From the NCBI RefSeq assembly GCF_007830295.1, contig NZ_VLKC01000001.1, forward strand, positions 453,773-517,772: a stretch of 64,000 nt of DNA. Reading direction: 5' to 3'. Below the pieces are notes generated by a model, which was not told where the DNA came from, did not search any database, and saw nothing but the letters and a program-made list of their open reading frames with translations. Below, in pieces: positions 34,591 to 44,143 of this stretch (within the stretch, counting starts at the first letter, position 1; the number at the start of each line of letters is the position of its first letter). The DNA comes from Sporomusa sp. KB1. Its GTDB lineage: Bacteria > Bacillota > Negativicutes > Sporomusales > Sporomusaceae. Made by a program: the position numbers and the translations under genes.

Positions 34591-35949
34591 TCAATTAAAT
34601 TTAACATTAAGTCCCATAAATCCTTCAAGGTCATGCCCTTCAAGTCCCTTGCTCTTTCCATCGACTACATATAGATCGAGAAAAGTAGTCTTGCTTATAG
34701 GATGCTTATAATAGTACATCCAGCCATTCCAATCTCGAGCGACAGGAGCATGGCTCGTATCTAAATTGATTCCGACACCATCGATAAATGGTACTATAGC
34801 AGAGTACAGAGTATTGTAAGGATCAACGGAGTATCTCTGCACATTCACGTAGCTAGCAGTCAGACTGTCTTTACCCATTAAATAGGTAGCGCCAACAACA
34901 TATGCCTTATTATCTGTTGCAGCACTGGACTTGGCATATTCGCCATTAATGATAAAATTAGAAACGCCGCTGTAAGAAAGGTTGGCGGCTACCATATTCT
35001 TGTTGCCAGCCAATCCTTTATAAGGGCTTGTTCCTAGTGGTTCAAACTGATGGCTAACATAAGATGCCCCTACTGATAACTTATCGGCAAGCTTTGTTTT
35101 TACATCAACACCATACCATGTTGCCCGAGTATCGCCATAGTAATCAAGAGCAGCAGATTTGGTAGTTGTACCGACAACAACAGAAGTGTCAAAAGCGCCA
35201 ATTTTGCCGCTGGCTGTCAGTCCGTCAAACCTATTGTCCCACTGTGCATCGTCACCAGTACAAAGGAGCAGGCCTTGCCCTAATACTACGCCCTGACGGC
35301 CAAGTTTATAAGAAATGCCGTTGCTGGAATATGTAATGCCATATTGGTCAAGCGCTTGATATGAAGCAGTTTTGTCTGATTGCCAGTCTCGCGTAGTAAC
35401 GCCGGCACTGCCGAAGGTATCCCTAATGCCAAAACGGACAAATGCGGAAGTGTTCTCGTCTATCTTGTCATCAATGTTGAGGCGAATTCTTGTTCTCCAG
35501 AAGGTATCCTTATCCTTTGTAGTTCCGACGGCGTCCTTAATTGTATCTTTAAAGGCCAATCCTCTCAGGAAAAAGTCACCGCTGATTTTAACCTTTTCTA
35601 GATCGTTTACTTTATTCTCTACAGTGGTCATGCGAACACCGAAAGTTGCAAGCTCTTTATTAAATTCTATTGATAGATTATCGATCAATTTTTTGTCATT
35701 ATTATTTGCCTTATCAATTTGTTCAATAGCCTTTCCCACCATAACTGCCATTTCATAGCGAGTTAATGTTTTGTCACCATGGTAGGTGCCATCACCATAA
35801 CCGTCAATAATTCCATCTTTTGCAAGCTGATTTATTGCGTTGTATGCCCAATGTTTAGCCGGGACATCAGCAAATGGACCAGCTAACACTTGTGAAGTAC
35901 CACACATTAATACCGCAAACGAAAGGGCACAAATTAGTCTTTTTTTCAT
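34591..35949 (-). CDS. SLH-domain outer-membrane porin
   Basis: The 452-residue product has a signal peptide (RLICALSFAVLMCGTSQVLA). One SLH domain follows (FADVPAKHWAYNAINQLAKD, GIIDGYGDGTYHGDKTLTRY) at about 25-75, then a short coiled coil (about 85-125, FNKELATFGVRMTTVENKVN). A beta-barrel of about 300 residues has alternating aromatic strands (DTFWRTRIRLNIDDKI, ASYVNVQRYSVDP) and a terminal strand GFMGLNVKFN. This layout is the main outer-membrane protein type of Negativicutes and deeply branching didermic bacteria. SLH tethers the barrel to polyaminated peptidoglycan. Monocistronic, with its own terminator. Confidence 0.93.
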   Translation of the reverse strand: MKKRLICALSFAVLMCGTSQVLAGPFADVPAKHWAYNAINQLAKDGIIDGYGDGTYHGDKTLTRYEMAVMVGKAIEQIDKANNNDKKLIDNLSIEFNKELATFGVRMTTVENKVNDLEKVKISGDFFLRGLAFKDTIKDAVGTTKDKDTFWRTRIRLNIDDKIDENTSAFVRFGIRDTFGSAGVTTRDWQSDKTASYQALDQYGITYSSNGISYKLGRQGVVLGQGLLLCTGDDAQWDNRFDGLTASGKIGAFDTSVVVGTTTKSAALDYYGDTRATWYGVDVKTKLADKLSVGASYVSHQFEPLGTSPYKGLAGNKNMVAANLSYSGVSNFIINGEYAKSSAATDNKAYVVGATYLMGKDSLTASYVNVQRYSVDPYNTLYSAIVPFIDGVGINLDTSHAPVARDWNGWMYYYKHPISKTTFLDLYVVDGKSKGLEGHDLEGFMGLNVKFN

Positions 35950-36082
35950 TAAACTTCCTCCTCAATAATCTGTAGTGTCTATCACTGCATCGCTCATACA
36001 TCTACAATAACCATTGAACATATGCGTTTTGAATGGATATTCCATCATACATTCCATTTGAAACGCCCTTCTTTCTGCCTGC

Positions 36083-36130
36083 ATAACATGCGAATTTGTT
36101 CATAATTACAGAACGATGTTCGCATGTTAT
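36083..36130. terminator. Hairpin between the BASS transporter and the porin promoter region
   Basis: Arms ataacatgcgaa (36083-36094) and ttcgcatgttat (36119-36130) match perfectly. The hairpin lies 47 bp after the BASS stop on the minus strand and upstream of the porin gene, so it probably ends the BASS transcript. Confidence 0.5.
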
Positions 36131-36176
36131 AACAGACAGATGTTTGAAACTTTTTGGGAAAGATTCCTATTAGAGA

Positions 36177-37154
36177 TTAGTTCACCTTTGAATCACAATT
36201 ATTCGCGACTGCTTCGCCTCTATTTTCCTTAACCGGCTTATTGGCCCAATATCCGGCAATAATAGAACCCGTTAAATTATGCCAAACGCTGAATATGGCA
36301 CCCGGAACGGCGGCCAGCGGTTCTAAGTGAGCGATTGCTAGTACCACTGCCAAGCCGGACATCTCAATCCCAATTTCAAAGGTGATGGCCCTTGCCTGCC
36401 TTTCACCCAGGCCAAGCGCTTTTGATGTTCCGTAACCGAAAAGCAAACCCAGTCCGTTATGCATCGCAACGGCGATAAAGGCGATCAGGGCTACCGTCAT
36501 TAGCTTGGCGGCACTCATGGCCACCACAATGGCAATGGCCAAGATAATTGCGATTACGGAGACGACCGGGACAATTTTCATAATGCGGTCCACGAAGCTT
36601 CCAAAGAGGCCGCGCAGTACCATTCCCGTTATAACCGGACCTAAAACGATTTTTACTACATCCATAAACATAGCCTGCGTATTGACGTGAACTTCCGCAC
36701 CGGCAAGCAGCATAAACGTGGTCGGTAACAATAATGGCGCCAGAATGATATTAAAGCTGGATACAGTTACCGATAAAGCCGTATCGGCTTTGGCCAGAAA
36801 GCTCATTACGTTGGAAGCAGTGCCGCTGGGACAGCAGCCGACTAAAATGAGTCCGGCCGCCAAAGCAGGCGGTAATCCCAGAACCTTTGCCACCCCAAAG
36901 CCGACAATAGGCATAATGAGGTAGCGCAGGACAATACCGGTTATAACGTCTCTGGGCCTGGACAATACCAGTTTAAAGTCTGCCACCGACATGGACAGCC
37001 CCATTCCGAGCATAATAGTGCCCAGCAGGTAAGTTACCAGCGGCCCTTGCATTTTTAATGAATCAGGGTATAAAAAAGCCAGACCGGAAAACAAAATAAG
37101 CCATAGAGGAAATAATTTTGTAATTGCCATTGCAATTTTTTCTAATAACTTCAT
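36177..37154 (-). CDS. Bile acid:sodium symporter (BASS) family transporter
   Basis: The product has about 325 residues and nine to ten helices. VGCCPSGTASNVMSFLAKAD is the family's signature crossover motif and ITFEIGIEMSGLAVVLAIAH holds the second broken helix. The start is the ATG 37152-37154 with ggagg 8-12 bases upstream, not the one five codons earlier. BASS members carry organic acids with sodium; Salmonella PanS is a BASS protein that transports pantothenate precursors (ketopantoate/pantoate). The next sequence upstream is a broken panB, and panB and panE lie 14 kb away, so pantoate or ketopantoate is a reasonable candidate substrate (inference). Confidence 0.88.
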   Translation of the reverse strand: MKLLEKIAMAITKLFPLWLILFSGLAFLYPDSLKMQGPLVTYLLGTIMLGMGLSMSVADFKLVLSRPRDVITGIVLRYLIMPIVGFGVAKVLGLPPALAAGLILVGCCPSGTASNVMSFLAKADTALSVTVSSFNIILAPLLLPTTFMLLAGAEVHVNTQAMFMDVVKIVLGPVITGMVLRGLFGSFVDRIMKIVPVVSVIAIILAIAIVVAMSAAKLMTVALIAFIAVAMHNGLGLLFGYGTSKALGLGERQARAITFEIGIEMSGLAVVLAIAHLEPLAAVPGAIFSVWHNLTGSIIAGYWANKPVKENRGEAVANNCDSKVN

Positions 37155-37204
37155 TTCAAAATCCTCCATATCGTTAAATTAATTAAAAACACAATATTTA
37201 ACTG

Positions 37205-37448
37205 TTAGTACCAATCAACACCTCGGCTGTCCTTGCCTAGAAATCTCTCAACCATTGGAATTACTGGATACAAAACGGTCAAACATTCCCATTGAATCTT
37301 GCCATAGTAACCGGTACAGTACTGCCCCAATACTGTCATTCCCAATGAATCACCAACAAGAATCATTTCAATCGGTGTCTTATCAATTACTGAAGCCAAT
37401 AGAACATCGTAGGCTGTAACATGGTAACTTTTTCGTCGAACCCGTCAT
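37205..37448 (-). pseudogene. panB: Broken panB remnant joined to an unrelated C-terminal piece
   Basis: Starting near the ATG 37446-37448, one lost base separates STKK/VTM from TAYDVLLASVIDKTPIEMIL and VGDSLGMTVLG, the N-terminal active-site region of ketopantoate hydroxymethyltransferase. After about residue 45 it becomes YYGKIQWECLTVLYPVIPMV and ERFLGKDSRGVDWY, which is not PanB and is not recognised. This is a second, decayed panB next to the BASS carrier, and again a chimera of two genes. Compare the intact panB at 50109. Confidence 0.78.
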
Positions 37449-37681
37449 TGCCTTGCATTGTGCATTGTGATTTTTGCCTTTGCTATAAAATAAACCCTCC
37501 TTCAAAAATTATATTTATGGTCCCGCTTTTGCGAAACACATAGCCAAAAATGGAAACGGTACTACATATAGAACTGAGTACATAAATTCGATAACGATAA
37601 TTCCCTTAGCTTGAGATGACATTCTTAAAGTTATTTACAGACAATTACAAAAATTTTTTCTTTTTTAAATTTACGTTTGTA

Positions 37682-38083
37682 TTAATATTTAACAATGGTA
37701 CCTTGCTTATCGCTTCTATTTTCGCAACCAAGATATACCCTTAAAACGTTAGGGATCTCAAAGTCCCTATTTCCATAACCGATCTTGTCGACAGCAAAGT
37801 CCATACTGTCGGTAAATGTGTCCACATTGGCCGCCAGTATCGCGGCGCCGGTAGGTGTCGTCGTCTCAAAAGGAACAATGCCTGATTTCACTGGGATATT
37901 CCTAAGGATTTCCACCGTCGCCGGCGCCGGAATGGGAATTATGCCGTGAGCGCATTTCACAAACCCACCTCCCAGTTGAACACTAGAGGCCATAATTTTG
38001 TCCATTTGTAAGTAATCTAAACACACAGCCGCCCCCACAATATCAACTATCGAGTCAACGGCACCTAACTCATCCCGACTCTA
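37682..38083 (-). pseudogene. larC: LarC (nickel-cofactor insertion protein) internal fragment
   Basis: The frame after a stop reads DELGAVDSIVDIVGAAVCLD, CAHGIIPIPAPATVEILRNI, PFETTTPTGAAILAANVDTF and EIPNVLRVYLG. This is the central region of LarC, which puts nickel into the pincer cofactor of LarA lactate racemase. Both ends are missing. At the 5' side it abuts a chemoreceptor N terminus (38070..38204). A LarA homologue is encoded at 42848, so this larC probably served it once; an intact larC must exist elsewhere if that enzyme works. Confidence 0.82.
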
Positions 38084-38204
38084 TGTTTTTAATATTCTGA
38101 AAAAAATTATGCAAAGATATAAAGGCATTGGTTCCTACCATTACCATCAGCATTACGACAATGAAAGGAGCAACGAAAATCCTAGTACAAATTGTAATCC
38201 GCAT
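38070..38204 (-). pseudogene. N-terminal fragment of a transmembrane chemoreceptor, joined to larC
   Basis: The ATG 38202-38204 opens a 44-codon frame: RITICTRIFVAPFIVVMLMV, MVGTNAFISLHNFFQNIKNI, ESG. This is the TM1 start of methyl-accepting chemotaxis proteins (R-I-x-x-R-I...VxLMxxVGxxAxxxL). After the join (about 38075) the DNA becomes larC in another frame. It encodes at most a single-helix peptide. Confidence 0.65.
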
Positions 38205-38224
38205 AAACTTTATTCCCCACTATG

Positions 38225-39247
38225 TTAGATCTCAATAATCCATCCATCTGGCGCTTGAATATCGCCGAATTGAATGCCGCACAAAGTATTATATAATTCG
38301 GTGGTAACTGGTCCCACAGCAGTGTCACTATGAAAAATGTGGAGCTTACCTTTATAGTGGATGCCACCGATAGGAGTAATAACTGCCGCCGTGCCGCATG
38401 CTCCCGCTTCCTTAAATTCGTCAAGGTTGTCGATCAGAACGTCCCGCTGGGTAGCTCTCAAATTCAGGTACTCCTGCGCCAAATAGAGGAGGGAATATTT
38501 CGTTATACTTGGCAGAATCGACGGAGACTTTGGTGTTACGAACTCATTTTTTTTGGTAATTCCAAAGAAATTGGCTGAACCAACCTCCTCAATTTTCGTA
38601 TGGGTCTGCGGGTCAAGATAAACGCAATCGGCAAAGCCGCCTTTCTTCGCAAGATGATAAGGATAAAGGCTGGCTGCATAGTTACCGCCGACTTTCGCAG
38701 CTCCAGTCCCGCAGGGAGCCGCTCGGTCGTATTCGGCAACAATAAAATTAACTGGCACCATGCCACCTTTGAAGTAAGGTCCGACAGGTAGACAAAATAC
38801 GCAGAACAGGTATTCAGAAGCCGGACCCACACCGATATTATCACCTACTCCAATCAGTAAGGGTCTGATATACAGCGTCCCCCCGGTACCATAAGGAGGA
38901 ACATAACCTTCGTTAGCCCGCACTACCTGCCGTACGGCATCAACAAATTTTTCCTTCGGAATTTCTGGCATCAGTAAGCGATTGGCACTACGGTTCATCC
39001 GCTTGGCATTTTCATAGGGGCGGAACAGTTGGATACCGCCATTTTTCGTCCGGTAGGCTTTCAGCCCTTCAAAACATTGTTGACCATAGTGCAAAGCGGT
39101 CGAGGCTTCACTGATAGTAATCATATTATCAGTAATCAGGTTTCCCTCATCCCATTTGCCGTCTTTCCAATAAGAAATATAACGAAAGTCCGTTTTAATG
39201 TAACCAAAACCCAAATTATTCCAATTGATATTTACTCCCTTACACAT
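38225..39247 (-). CDS. ilvE: Branched-chain amino acid aminotransferase
   Basis: A 340-residue class IV PLP enzyme of the BCAT II type. EASTALHYGQQCFEGLKAYR starts the core, GTGAAKVGGNYAASLYPYHL holds the PLP lysine (K in AAKVGGNY), and EVGSANFFGI and GACGTAAVITPIGGIHYKG complete the cofactor and substrate site. It interconverts valine, leucine and isoleucine with their 2-oxoacids. As last gene of the long minus-strand run it would supply or drain 2-oxoisovalerate for the oxidoreductase at 44314..46900. Start ATG after taggaggaaat. Confidence 0.93.
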   Translation of the reverse strand: MCKGVNINWNNLGFGYIKTDFRYISYWKDGKWDEGNLITDNMITISEASTALHYGQQCFEGLKAYRTKNGGIQLFRPYENAKRMNRSANRLLMPEIPKEKFVDAVRQVVRANEGYVPPYGTGGTLYIRPLLIGVGDNIGVGPASEYLFCVFCLPVGPYFKGGMVPVNFIVAEYDRAAPCGTGAAKVGGNYAASLYPYHLAKKGGFADCVYLDPQTHTKIEEVGSANFFGITKKNEFVTPKSPSILPSITKYSLLYLAQEYLNLRATQRDVLIDNLDEFKEAGACGTAAVITPIGGIHYKGKLHIFHSDTAVGPVTTELYNTLCGIQFGDIQAPDGWIIEI

Positions 39248-39300
39248 ATTTCCTCCTAAAAAATCCAGTTTCTACAGCGTCAATTAAATTTTTAATGTAA

Positions 39301-39990
39301 CTACATCATCCACGGATATTTAGTATAGGGCTTACTTGTAAAGACTGGATATGTGTAGGTACTAGCCTTTTCAGCCAACCCTTCAGGTATTACAACACCA
39401 ATGATTGGTACCGCTAATTTCAATGCAGCCTCCTCTGTAATGGCTAATCCGTCTTTAATATGTTGTTCAGTGGTCTCACCAGCCAAATTTGTATTACTAA
39501 TAATTCCTGATATAGTTAGGCATGAAACCTGCTCAATACTATGAAATACCTCAACGATAGCGGTCACCGTACTCGTGAAGGGGCGAAAAGTATTTACAAC
39601 TAGCATAGCTTGGTAATGACTAGCTAGAAACAACTGGTTAAATTGGCCCAATACAATAGCAGAACTTCCTCCCCCGACATCAATTACCACCTGGTAATCT
39701 TGTTGTTCCATTACCCTCGTAAAGTTATCCGGCAAAATCGGAAGATCGGCACTTTCCCAGCGTTGTTCCGGGGCTACGACCTCTATGCCGTTTTTTTCGA
39801 GTAAGCTTCGGCTTTCTCGTGTACGAAAATAAGGTTTCACAAGATCAATATCTACGATTGCCGTCTTAAAGCCCAGCGATTTCATTTGCATTGCACAATT
39901 AATAGCCAGCTCGGTCTTACCGCTGCCAAATTCCCCGAGGAAAATTTTTACTCTTCTGTCGTTAATAAATGGACTGTTGGATTGCTGCAT
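39301..39990 (-). CDS. MinD/CobQ-type P-loop ATPase
   Basis: A 229-residue protein. The Walker A is FLGEFGSGKTELAINCA (about 17-33), with a deviant-like second Lys/Asp pair in AIVDIDLVKPYFRTRE. VVIDVGGGSSAIVLGQF is the Walker B region. It lacks partition or metal-binding motifs. Genes like this accompany 2-oxoacid:ferredoxin oxidoreductase operons in Negativicutes, but their role is not established; cofactor insertion or regulation are possibilities. It is 36 bp from the glcF-like gene and 53 bp before ilvE, hence co-transcribed. Confidence 0.75.
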   Translation of the reverse strand: MQQSNSPFINDRRVKIFLGEFGSGKTELAINCAMQMKSLGFKTAIVDIDLVKPYFRTRESRSLLEKNGIEVVAPEQRWESADLPILPDNFTRVMEQQDYQVVIDVGGGSSAIVLGQFNQLFLASHYQAMLVVNTFRPFTSTVTAIVEVFHSIEQVSCLTISGIISNTNLAGETTEQHIKDGLAITEEAALKLAVPIIGVVIPEGLAEKASTYTYPVFTSKPYTKYPWMM

Positions 39991-40026
39991 AATTTTCCAC
40001 CGCCTGTACCAGTTTGAGAAATGGCT

Positions 40027-41343
40027 TTATTTTCTATTTATTGAACTGCGAACATTTCCAGCTTTATACGCCTTATCAAGCAATTGAACAACATGAACAC
40101 AATCTTGATTCATTCCATTTTGAACCAACCCGTCAACAATATGCATTCGGCAAGAACCACAGCTAGTTACAACCATATCAGCCTCCGTAGAAGCTACATC
40201 GGCAATTTTGCGATCATTAATTTTTCGAGAAATATCATAGTGAGCCAAACTGAAGGAGCCGCCAGCCCCACAGCAACGCGCCGGTTCTTGCATTTCGACG
40301 AATTTCACTCCAGGTATGGAGGTGACAATTTTACGCGGCTGAGCAGTCACTTTAATTCCCCTAGCCATATGGCAGGGATCATGCATGGTTACCGTAGCAT
40401 TTATTTGGCCCAAATTATCTTTGCGGAATTTAACGATATCAATTAAAAATTCACTAATTTCGTAGGTCTTAGCCGCTAATTTTCTAGTCCGTATCTGTAA
40501 GTCCGGAACATCATGGAACAGTTCTGGATACTCGATTTTAAATGCCTCTGCACAAGAACCGCAGGCGGCAACGATATAATCAGCATCAACACATTCAAAT
40601 GTCTCAATGTTATGCTTGGCAAATACTTTAGCCAGTTCAACGTCACCAGACATGTAAACAGGTGTACCGCAGCAGTGTTGTTTCGCTGGTATGGTAATTT
40701 CCACATCATTGGCTTTTAGTACATTAATTACCGCCTGACCGATATCAGTGTATACATAGTTAATGGTGCAACCAGTAAAAAATGCCACTTTCATACGGGG
40801 CTTATCCACATTAATATTTTCAGAAAATTGGCTGCGTAACGGTGTGGCAGCGAATGGGGCTAAAACCCGCCGACGATCAAGTCCGGGCATGGGAAATCGG
40901 GCAACAACAGCCATTCGTCCGGGCAATTTTTTCATTTGCATCGGGCCGAATAGACCAGCCGTACGCAGAGCGAAATTGAATAGAGTCCGGTTGGAAAGTA
41001 ATTTAAAAACATATTTTTTTATAGGGTTTAGGCCCCTGGCTTCAACCGCGGCTTGGCGACCACGTAAGATAAGCTCGTCAGCTTTGACACCACAAGGGCA
41101 CTTGGCAGCGCAGGCTTTGCATGACACACACATAGCCATACGCTTGTCAAATCCTTCGGAGATTTCGGCATTACCGTTTATTGCAGCCTCCATAAGTGAC
41201 AATTTGCCCCGGGCGACCGCCGATTCTGTCTGAATTTCTTTATAAATTGGACATACCTCCATGCAATTGCCACATTTCATACAGTTAGCAAGGGCATCTT
41301 CAACGTCTGTCAATAGCTTTTTATGCGCTCTCATCCTTAACAC
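40027..41343 (-). CDS. GlcF/LldE-type iron-sulfur oxidoreductase subunit
   Basis: A 438-residue protein with two ferredoxin-type 4Fe-4S motifs, CMKCGNCMEVCPIY (about 21-34) and CVSCKACAAKCPCGV (about 72-86). Two CCG domains follow (CCGTPVYMSGDVELAK and CCGAGGSFSLAHYDIS), which bind special clusters in glycolate and lactate oxidases and in heterodisulfide reductase. It passes electrons from the FAD subunit encoded just upstream, with a 7-bp gene overlap. Final acceptor unknown (quinone or electron-bifurcating partner). Confidence 0.9.
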   Translation of the reverse strand: MLRMRAHKKLLTDVEDALANCMKCGNCMEVCPIYKEIQTESAVARGKLSLMEAAINGNAEISEGFDKRMAMCVSCKACAAKCPCGVKADELILRGRQAAVEARGLNPIKKYVFKLLSNRTLFNFALRTAGLFGPMQMKKLPGRMAVVARFPMPGLDRRRVLAPFAATPLRSQFSENINVDKPRMKVAFFTGCTINYVYTDIGQAVINVLKANDVEITIPAKQHCCGTPVYMSGDVELAKVFAKHNIETFECVDADYIVAACGSCAEAFKIEYPELFHDVPDLQIRTRKLAAKTYEISEFLIDIVKFRKDNLGQINATVTMHDPCHMARGIKVTAQPRKIVTSIPGVKFVEMQEPARCCGAGGSFSLAHYDISRKINDRKIADVASTEADMVVTSCGSCRMHIVDGLVQNGMNQDCVHVVQLLDKAYKAGNVRSSINRK

Positions 41344-42719
41344 TCCCCAACTAGTTTTCCCGGATTGAGGATACAGTTAGGATCCAACGCTTTCTTAATC
41401 GTACGCATGGTTCTCATGCCGACTTCGCCGAATTGTTCTTCCATATATTTTAATTTTCCCAACCCAATTCCATGCTCACCACTGAGAGTACCCCCAAGCT
41501 TGATTGCCGTGGTAAATATCTCATCCATGGCTTTATACACTCGTTCCATTTCCGCTTTATCGCGAAGGTCGCAAACGATAGTAGGATGTAAGTTACCATC
41601 GCCCGCGTGGCCAAAGGTTCCAATTGTGACTTTATGTTTCGCGGCCGCTTGATTTACCGCTCGGATCATCTCCGGTACTTTACTGCGAGGAACAGTCGCA
41701 TCTTCTGTGAAAGTCGTGGGCCGCAGTTTGGCCAAAGCCGGAAGAGCCGCTCGCCGGGCTGCCCATATTTTATCACGCTCTGCAGTATCTTTAGCTACCT
41801 GGATTTTATCAGCATGGTTAGCTTTAAGAACTTCAACAACTTTAGCAGCTTCTTTTTCCACTACTTCAGGAATACCATCAACCTCAATAAGTAAAACAGC
41901 CTCTGCGTTAGTTGGCAGACCCACTTTGGCATAGTCTTCTACCGTTCGTATTGTAGCGTTGTCCAGTATTTCCAGGGTAGCAGGTATAATTTTGTTAGCG
42001 ATGATTGCAGCGATAGAATTGCCGGCATTGTCCAGTTTGGAAAAAATAGCCATCATAGACTTTTTTGTTTCAGGAGCAGGTACCAACTTAACAATGATCT
42101 TGGTTATAATCCCTAAAGTCCCTTCCGCGCCGGTAAATAACTTTGTTAAGTCATATCCAGCTACGTCTTTAACATTTTTGCCACCAGTTTTGAGAATACT
42201 ACCATCAGCAAGGACAACTTCCAAACCCATTACATAATGTTTAGAAACCCCATATTTAAGCCCGCGCAAACCGCCGGCATTTTCCGAAACTGTGCCACCG
42301 AGCGTTGCAGTGGTTACGGTACCTGGATCGGGAGGATAGATAAGCCCAAACTTCTCCACTGCTTTGTTGAGATCGGAAACGATTACACCCGGCTCAGCAG
42401 TGGCAACTAGATTTGCTTCATCGATTTCAATAATTTGATTAAATCGGGTCATAAGGAGAACAATACCGCCTTTTGTTGGCACAGTACCAGCACTCAGATT
42501 AGTACCTGATCCCCGAGGGTAAACGGGTATCTTTCCGGCATTAGCTAACGCTAATACTCGGGAAACTTCATTTGTATTTGCAGGCAACACGACGGCATCT
42601 GGCATATGGGAAAACCCGGGGGTCGCATCGTAGGAGTAACATAGAAGATCTTCTTTACTTGTTAAAATGTTTTCCGTTCCCACTATCTTTCTTAATTCAT
42701 TTATCAAGATGATCTCCAT
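41337..42719 (-). CDS. FAD-linked 2-hydroxyacid dehydrogenase (GlcD/D-LDH family)
   Basis: A 460-residue flavoprotein. The FAD-binding PF01565 part covers about 35-215 (VYPRGSGTNLSAGTVPTKGG, YPPDPGTVTTATLGGTVSEN, AGGLRGLKYG). The FAD-oxidase C-terminal domain has TFGHAGDGNLHPTI and GTLSGEHGIGLGKLKYM, which carry the His residues that bind substrate/metal. It oxidises 2-hydroxyacids (glycolate, D-lactate, possibly 2-hydroxyisovalerate) to 2-oxoacids. It pairs with GlcF and lies between a LarA-type racemase and a 2-oxoacid oxidoreductase, giving a plausible hydroxyacid-to-acyl-CoA route. Confidence 0.92.
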   Translation of the reverse strand: MEIILINELRKIVGTENILTSKEDLLCYSYDATPGFSHMPDAVVLPANTNEVSRVLALANAGKIPVYPRGSGTNLSAGTVPTKGGIVLLMTRFNQIIEIDEANLVATAEPGVIVSDLNKAVEKFGLIYPPDPGTVTTATLGGTVSENAGGLRGLKYGVSKHYVMGLEVVLADGSILKTGGKNVKDVAGYDLTKLFTGAEGTLGIITKIIVKLVPAPETKKSMMAIFSKLDNAGNSIAAIIANKIIPATLEILDNATIRTVEDYAKVGLPTNAEAVLLIEVDGIPEVVEKEAAKVVEVLKANHADKIQVAKDTAERDKIWAARRAALPALAKLRPTTFTEDATVPRSKVPEMIRAVNQAAAKHKVTIGTFGHAGDGNLHPTIVCDLRDKAEMERVYKAMDEIFTTAIKLGGTLSGEHGIGLGKLKYMEEQFGEVGMRTMRTIKKALDPNCILNPGKLVGEC

Positions 42720-42847
42720 ACTTTCTTCACTTCTTTCCCTTTTTTATTAACAGATCAGCACTGTGGCGTTACAACTAGAGAAACGAACACGCATACGCGT
42801 GCCCAAATATAAAGAGAGACATCGAAAATTTCTCTGTATTGCGATTA

Positions 42848-44143
42848 TTACCTGACTACCGGAACTGTGTTGGCTGCAGCAGTCATTACTGTAATAGTAT
42901 AATTTTCTCGCCCGATCTTTTCTTGAGCAATAGCAAGCGCTTCTTCGGCAGTCGCTGCCGGAATCATGCCGGCTTTTCTAATAAACTCGGCATTTTCCTT
43001 TTTGGTTACAACGATAAGCGAAATCTGGCGAGCTATATCCAATAACCTGTAAGCCAGAAATCCGGGAATAGTAAAGTTTGTCCGCAAAGCCATCTCATGA
43101 GCTAGCATGGTCGGGTATTTAAACCAATCACTAAATTCAGCCGGTTCCATAATATCTGGCAACTCCATAAAACAAATAACAACGCCTCCCGGTTTCACAG
43201 CCATATAGGCATTGTCAATTGTCTTTACACCCTGGTACAAATTAATATCTTTGGGAAAGCCGCCTGCGGTCGAAACTACCAGGTCAGCTTGCGCAGTAAT
43301 GGGAACTCCATAGATTTCATCTACCATTTTAGTTCCCGACAGCCAAGCGTCATGCCAGTGCCCGGCCACAAACTTGGCAAACTTATTCTCCGGTGTAAAA
43401 ATGGCGTTTAGTAAAAAGTCCGGCTTAGCCAAAGCAGCTTGCTCAATCATGTCTTCATTCATTTCATTTCCATCAAGCTTGCCGGAAATAGAATTCGGGT
43501 TAAGACCTTTGCCTACTTCTTTATTCATGCAAAACAGATGATTCTCCTGAATTGTTTTAAACCCGCTAATACCGGGCAATATGGCCTTTCGGCCGCCGCC
43601 AAAACCAGCCATTAAATGGTGAACAATGCCACCGGTCAAAATTACCTTGTCAGCTTCGGCTACACTCCTATTGATGTAACAATCGACTCCACCCTTTGTC
43701 TTACCTGTGTATACGAGCTGGTCTTGATTATGGCAGTCGTGATTGAAGATGGAAACCCGCTTGTAAACCTGCTCTCCACACAGCACAACAAACTCCTCTT
43801 CCGTGTTCAAACGGTGAGCCCCTGGAGCAATGACAATAAATATGTTTTTATCAGAAATACCTGCCTCATTCAATTCATCCAGTAGAACCGGAAGAAATTG
43901 ATCAAACCTTACCCAAGCACGAGTAATGTCACTAACTACTATGGCAACTCTATCACCAAGTTGAACAATTTCCTTTAATGGAGGAGTACCAATTGGATTG
44001 CGCAGTGCCTCGCGGACCGCTGCAGGCACATCTGTTATTGCAGCACAGGACTTGCCCAAAACATTGTTAATTATCTTTTCCTCCGACAGAGCCACTGCTA
44101 TCTTGCCACTGCCATAACCAAACTCAAAGACTGATTTAGACAT
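42848..44143 (-). CDS. larA: LarA-family nickel-pincer 2-hydroxyacid racemase
   Basis: The protein has about 431 residues and starts at the ATG 44141-44143 after gggaggt. The DUF2088 N-terminal domain contains VVSDITRAWVRFDQFLP and IAPGAHRLNTEEE. GGIVHHLMAGFGGGRKAILP holds the His and Lys residues that bind the pincer nickel cofactor, and AGGFPKDINLYQGVKTIDNA is typical of the C-terminal domain. Lactate racemase is the founding member; other family members act on malate, phenyllactate and other 2-hydroxyacids. Position before a hydroxyacid oxidase suggests it makes the stereoisomer the oxidase accepts. The larC fragment 4.8 kb away is broken. Confidence 0.88.
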   Translation of the reverse strand: MSKSVFEFGYGSGKIAVALSEEKIINNVLGKSCAAITDVPAAVREALRNPIGTPPLKEIVQLGDRVAIVVSDITRAWVRFDQFLPVLLDELNEAGISDKNIFIVIAPGAHRLNTEEEFVVLCGEQVYKRVSIFNHDCHNQDQLVYTGKTKGGVDCYINRSVAEADKVILTGGIVHHLMAGFGGGRKAILPGISGFKTIQENHLFCMNKEVGKGLNPNSISGKLDGNEMNEDMIEQAALAKPDFLLNAIFTPENKFAKFVAGHWHDAWLSGTKMVDEIYGVPITAQADLVVSTAGGFPKDINLYQGVKTIDNAYMAVKPGGVVICFMELPDIMEPAEFSDWFKYPTMLAHEMALRTNFTIPGFLAYRLLDIARQISLIVVTKKENAEFIRKAGMIPAATAEEALAIAQEKIGRENYTITVMTAAANTVPVVR

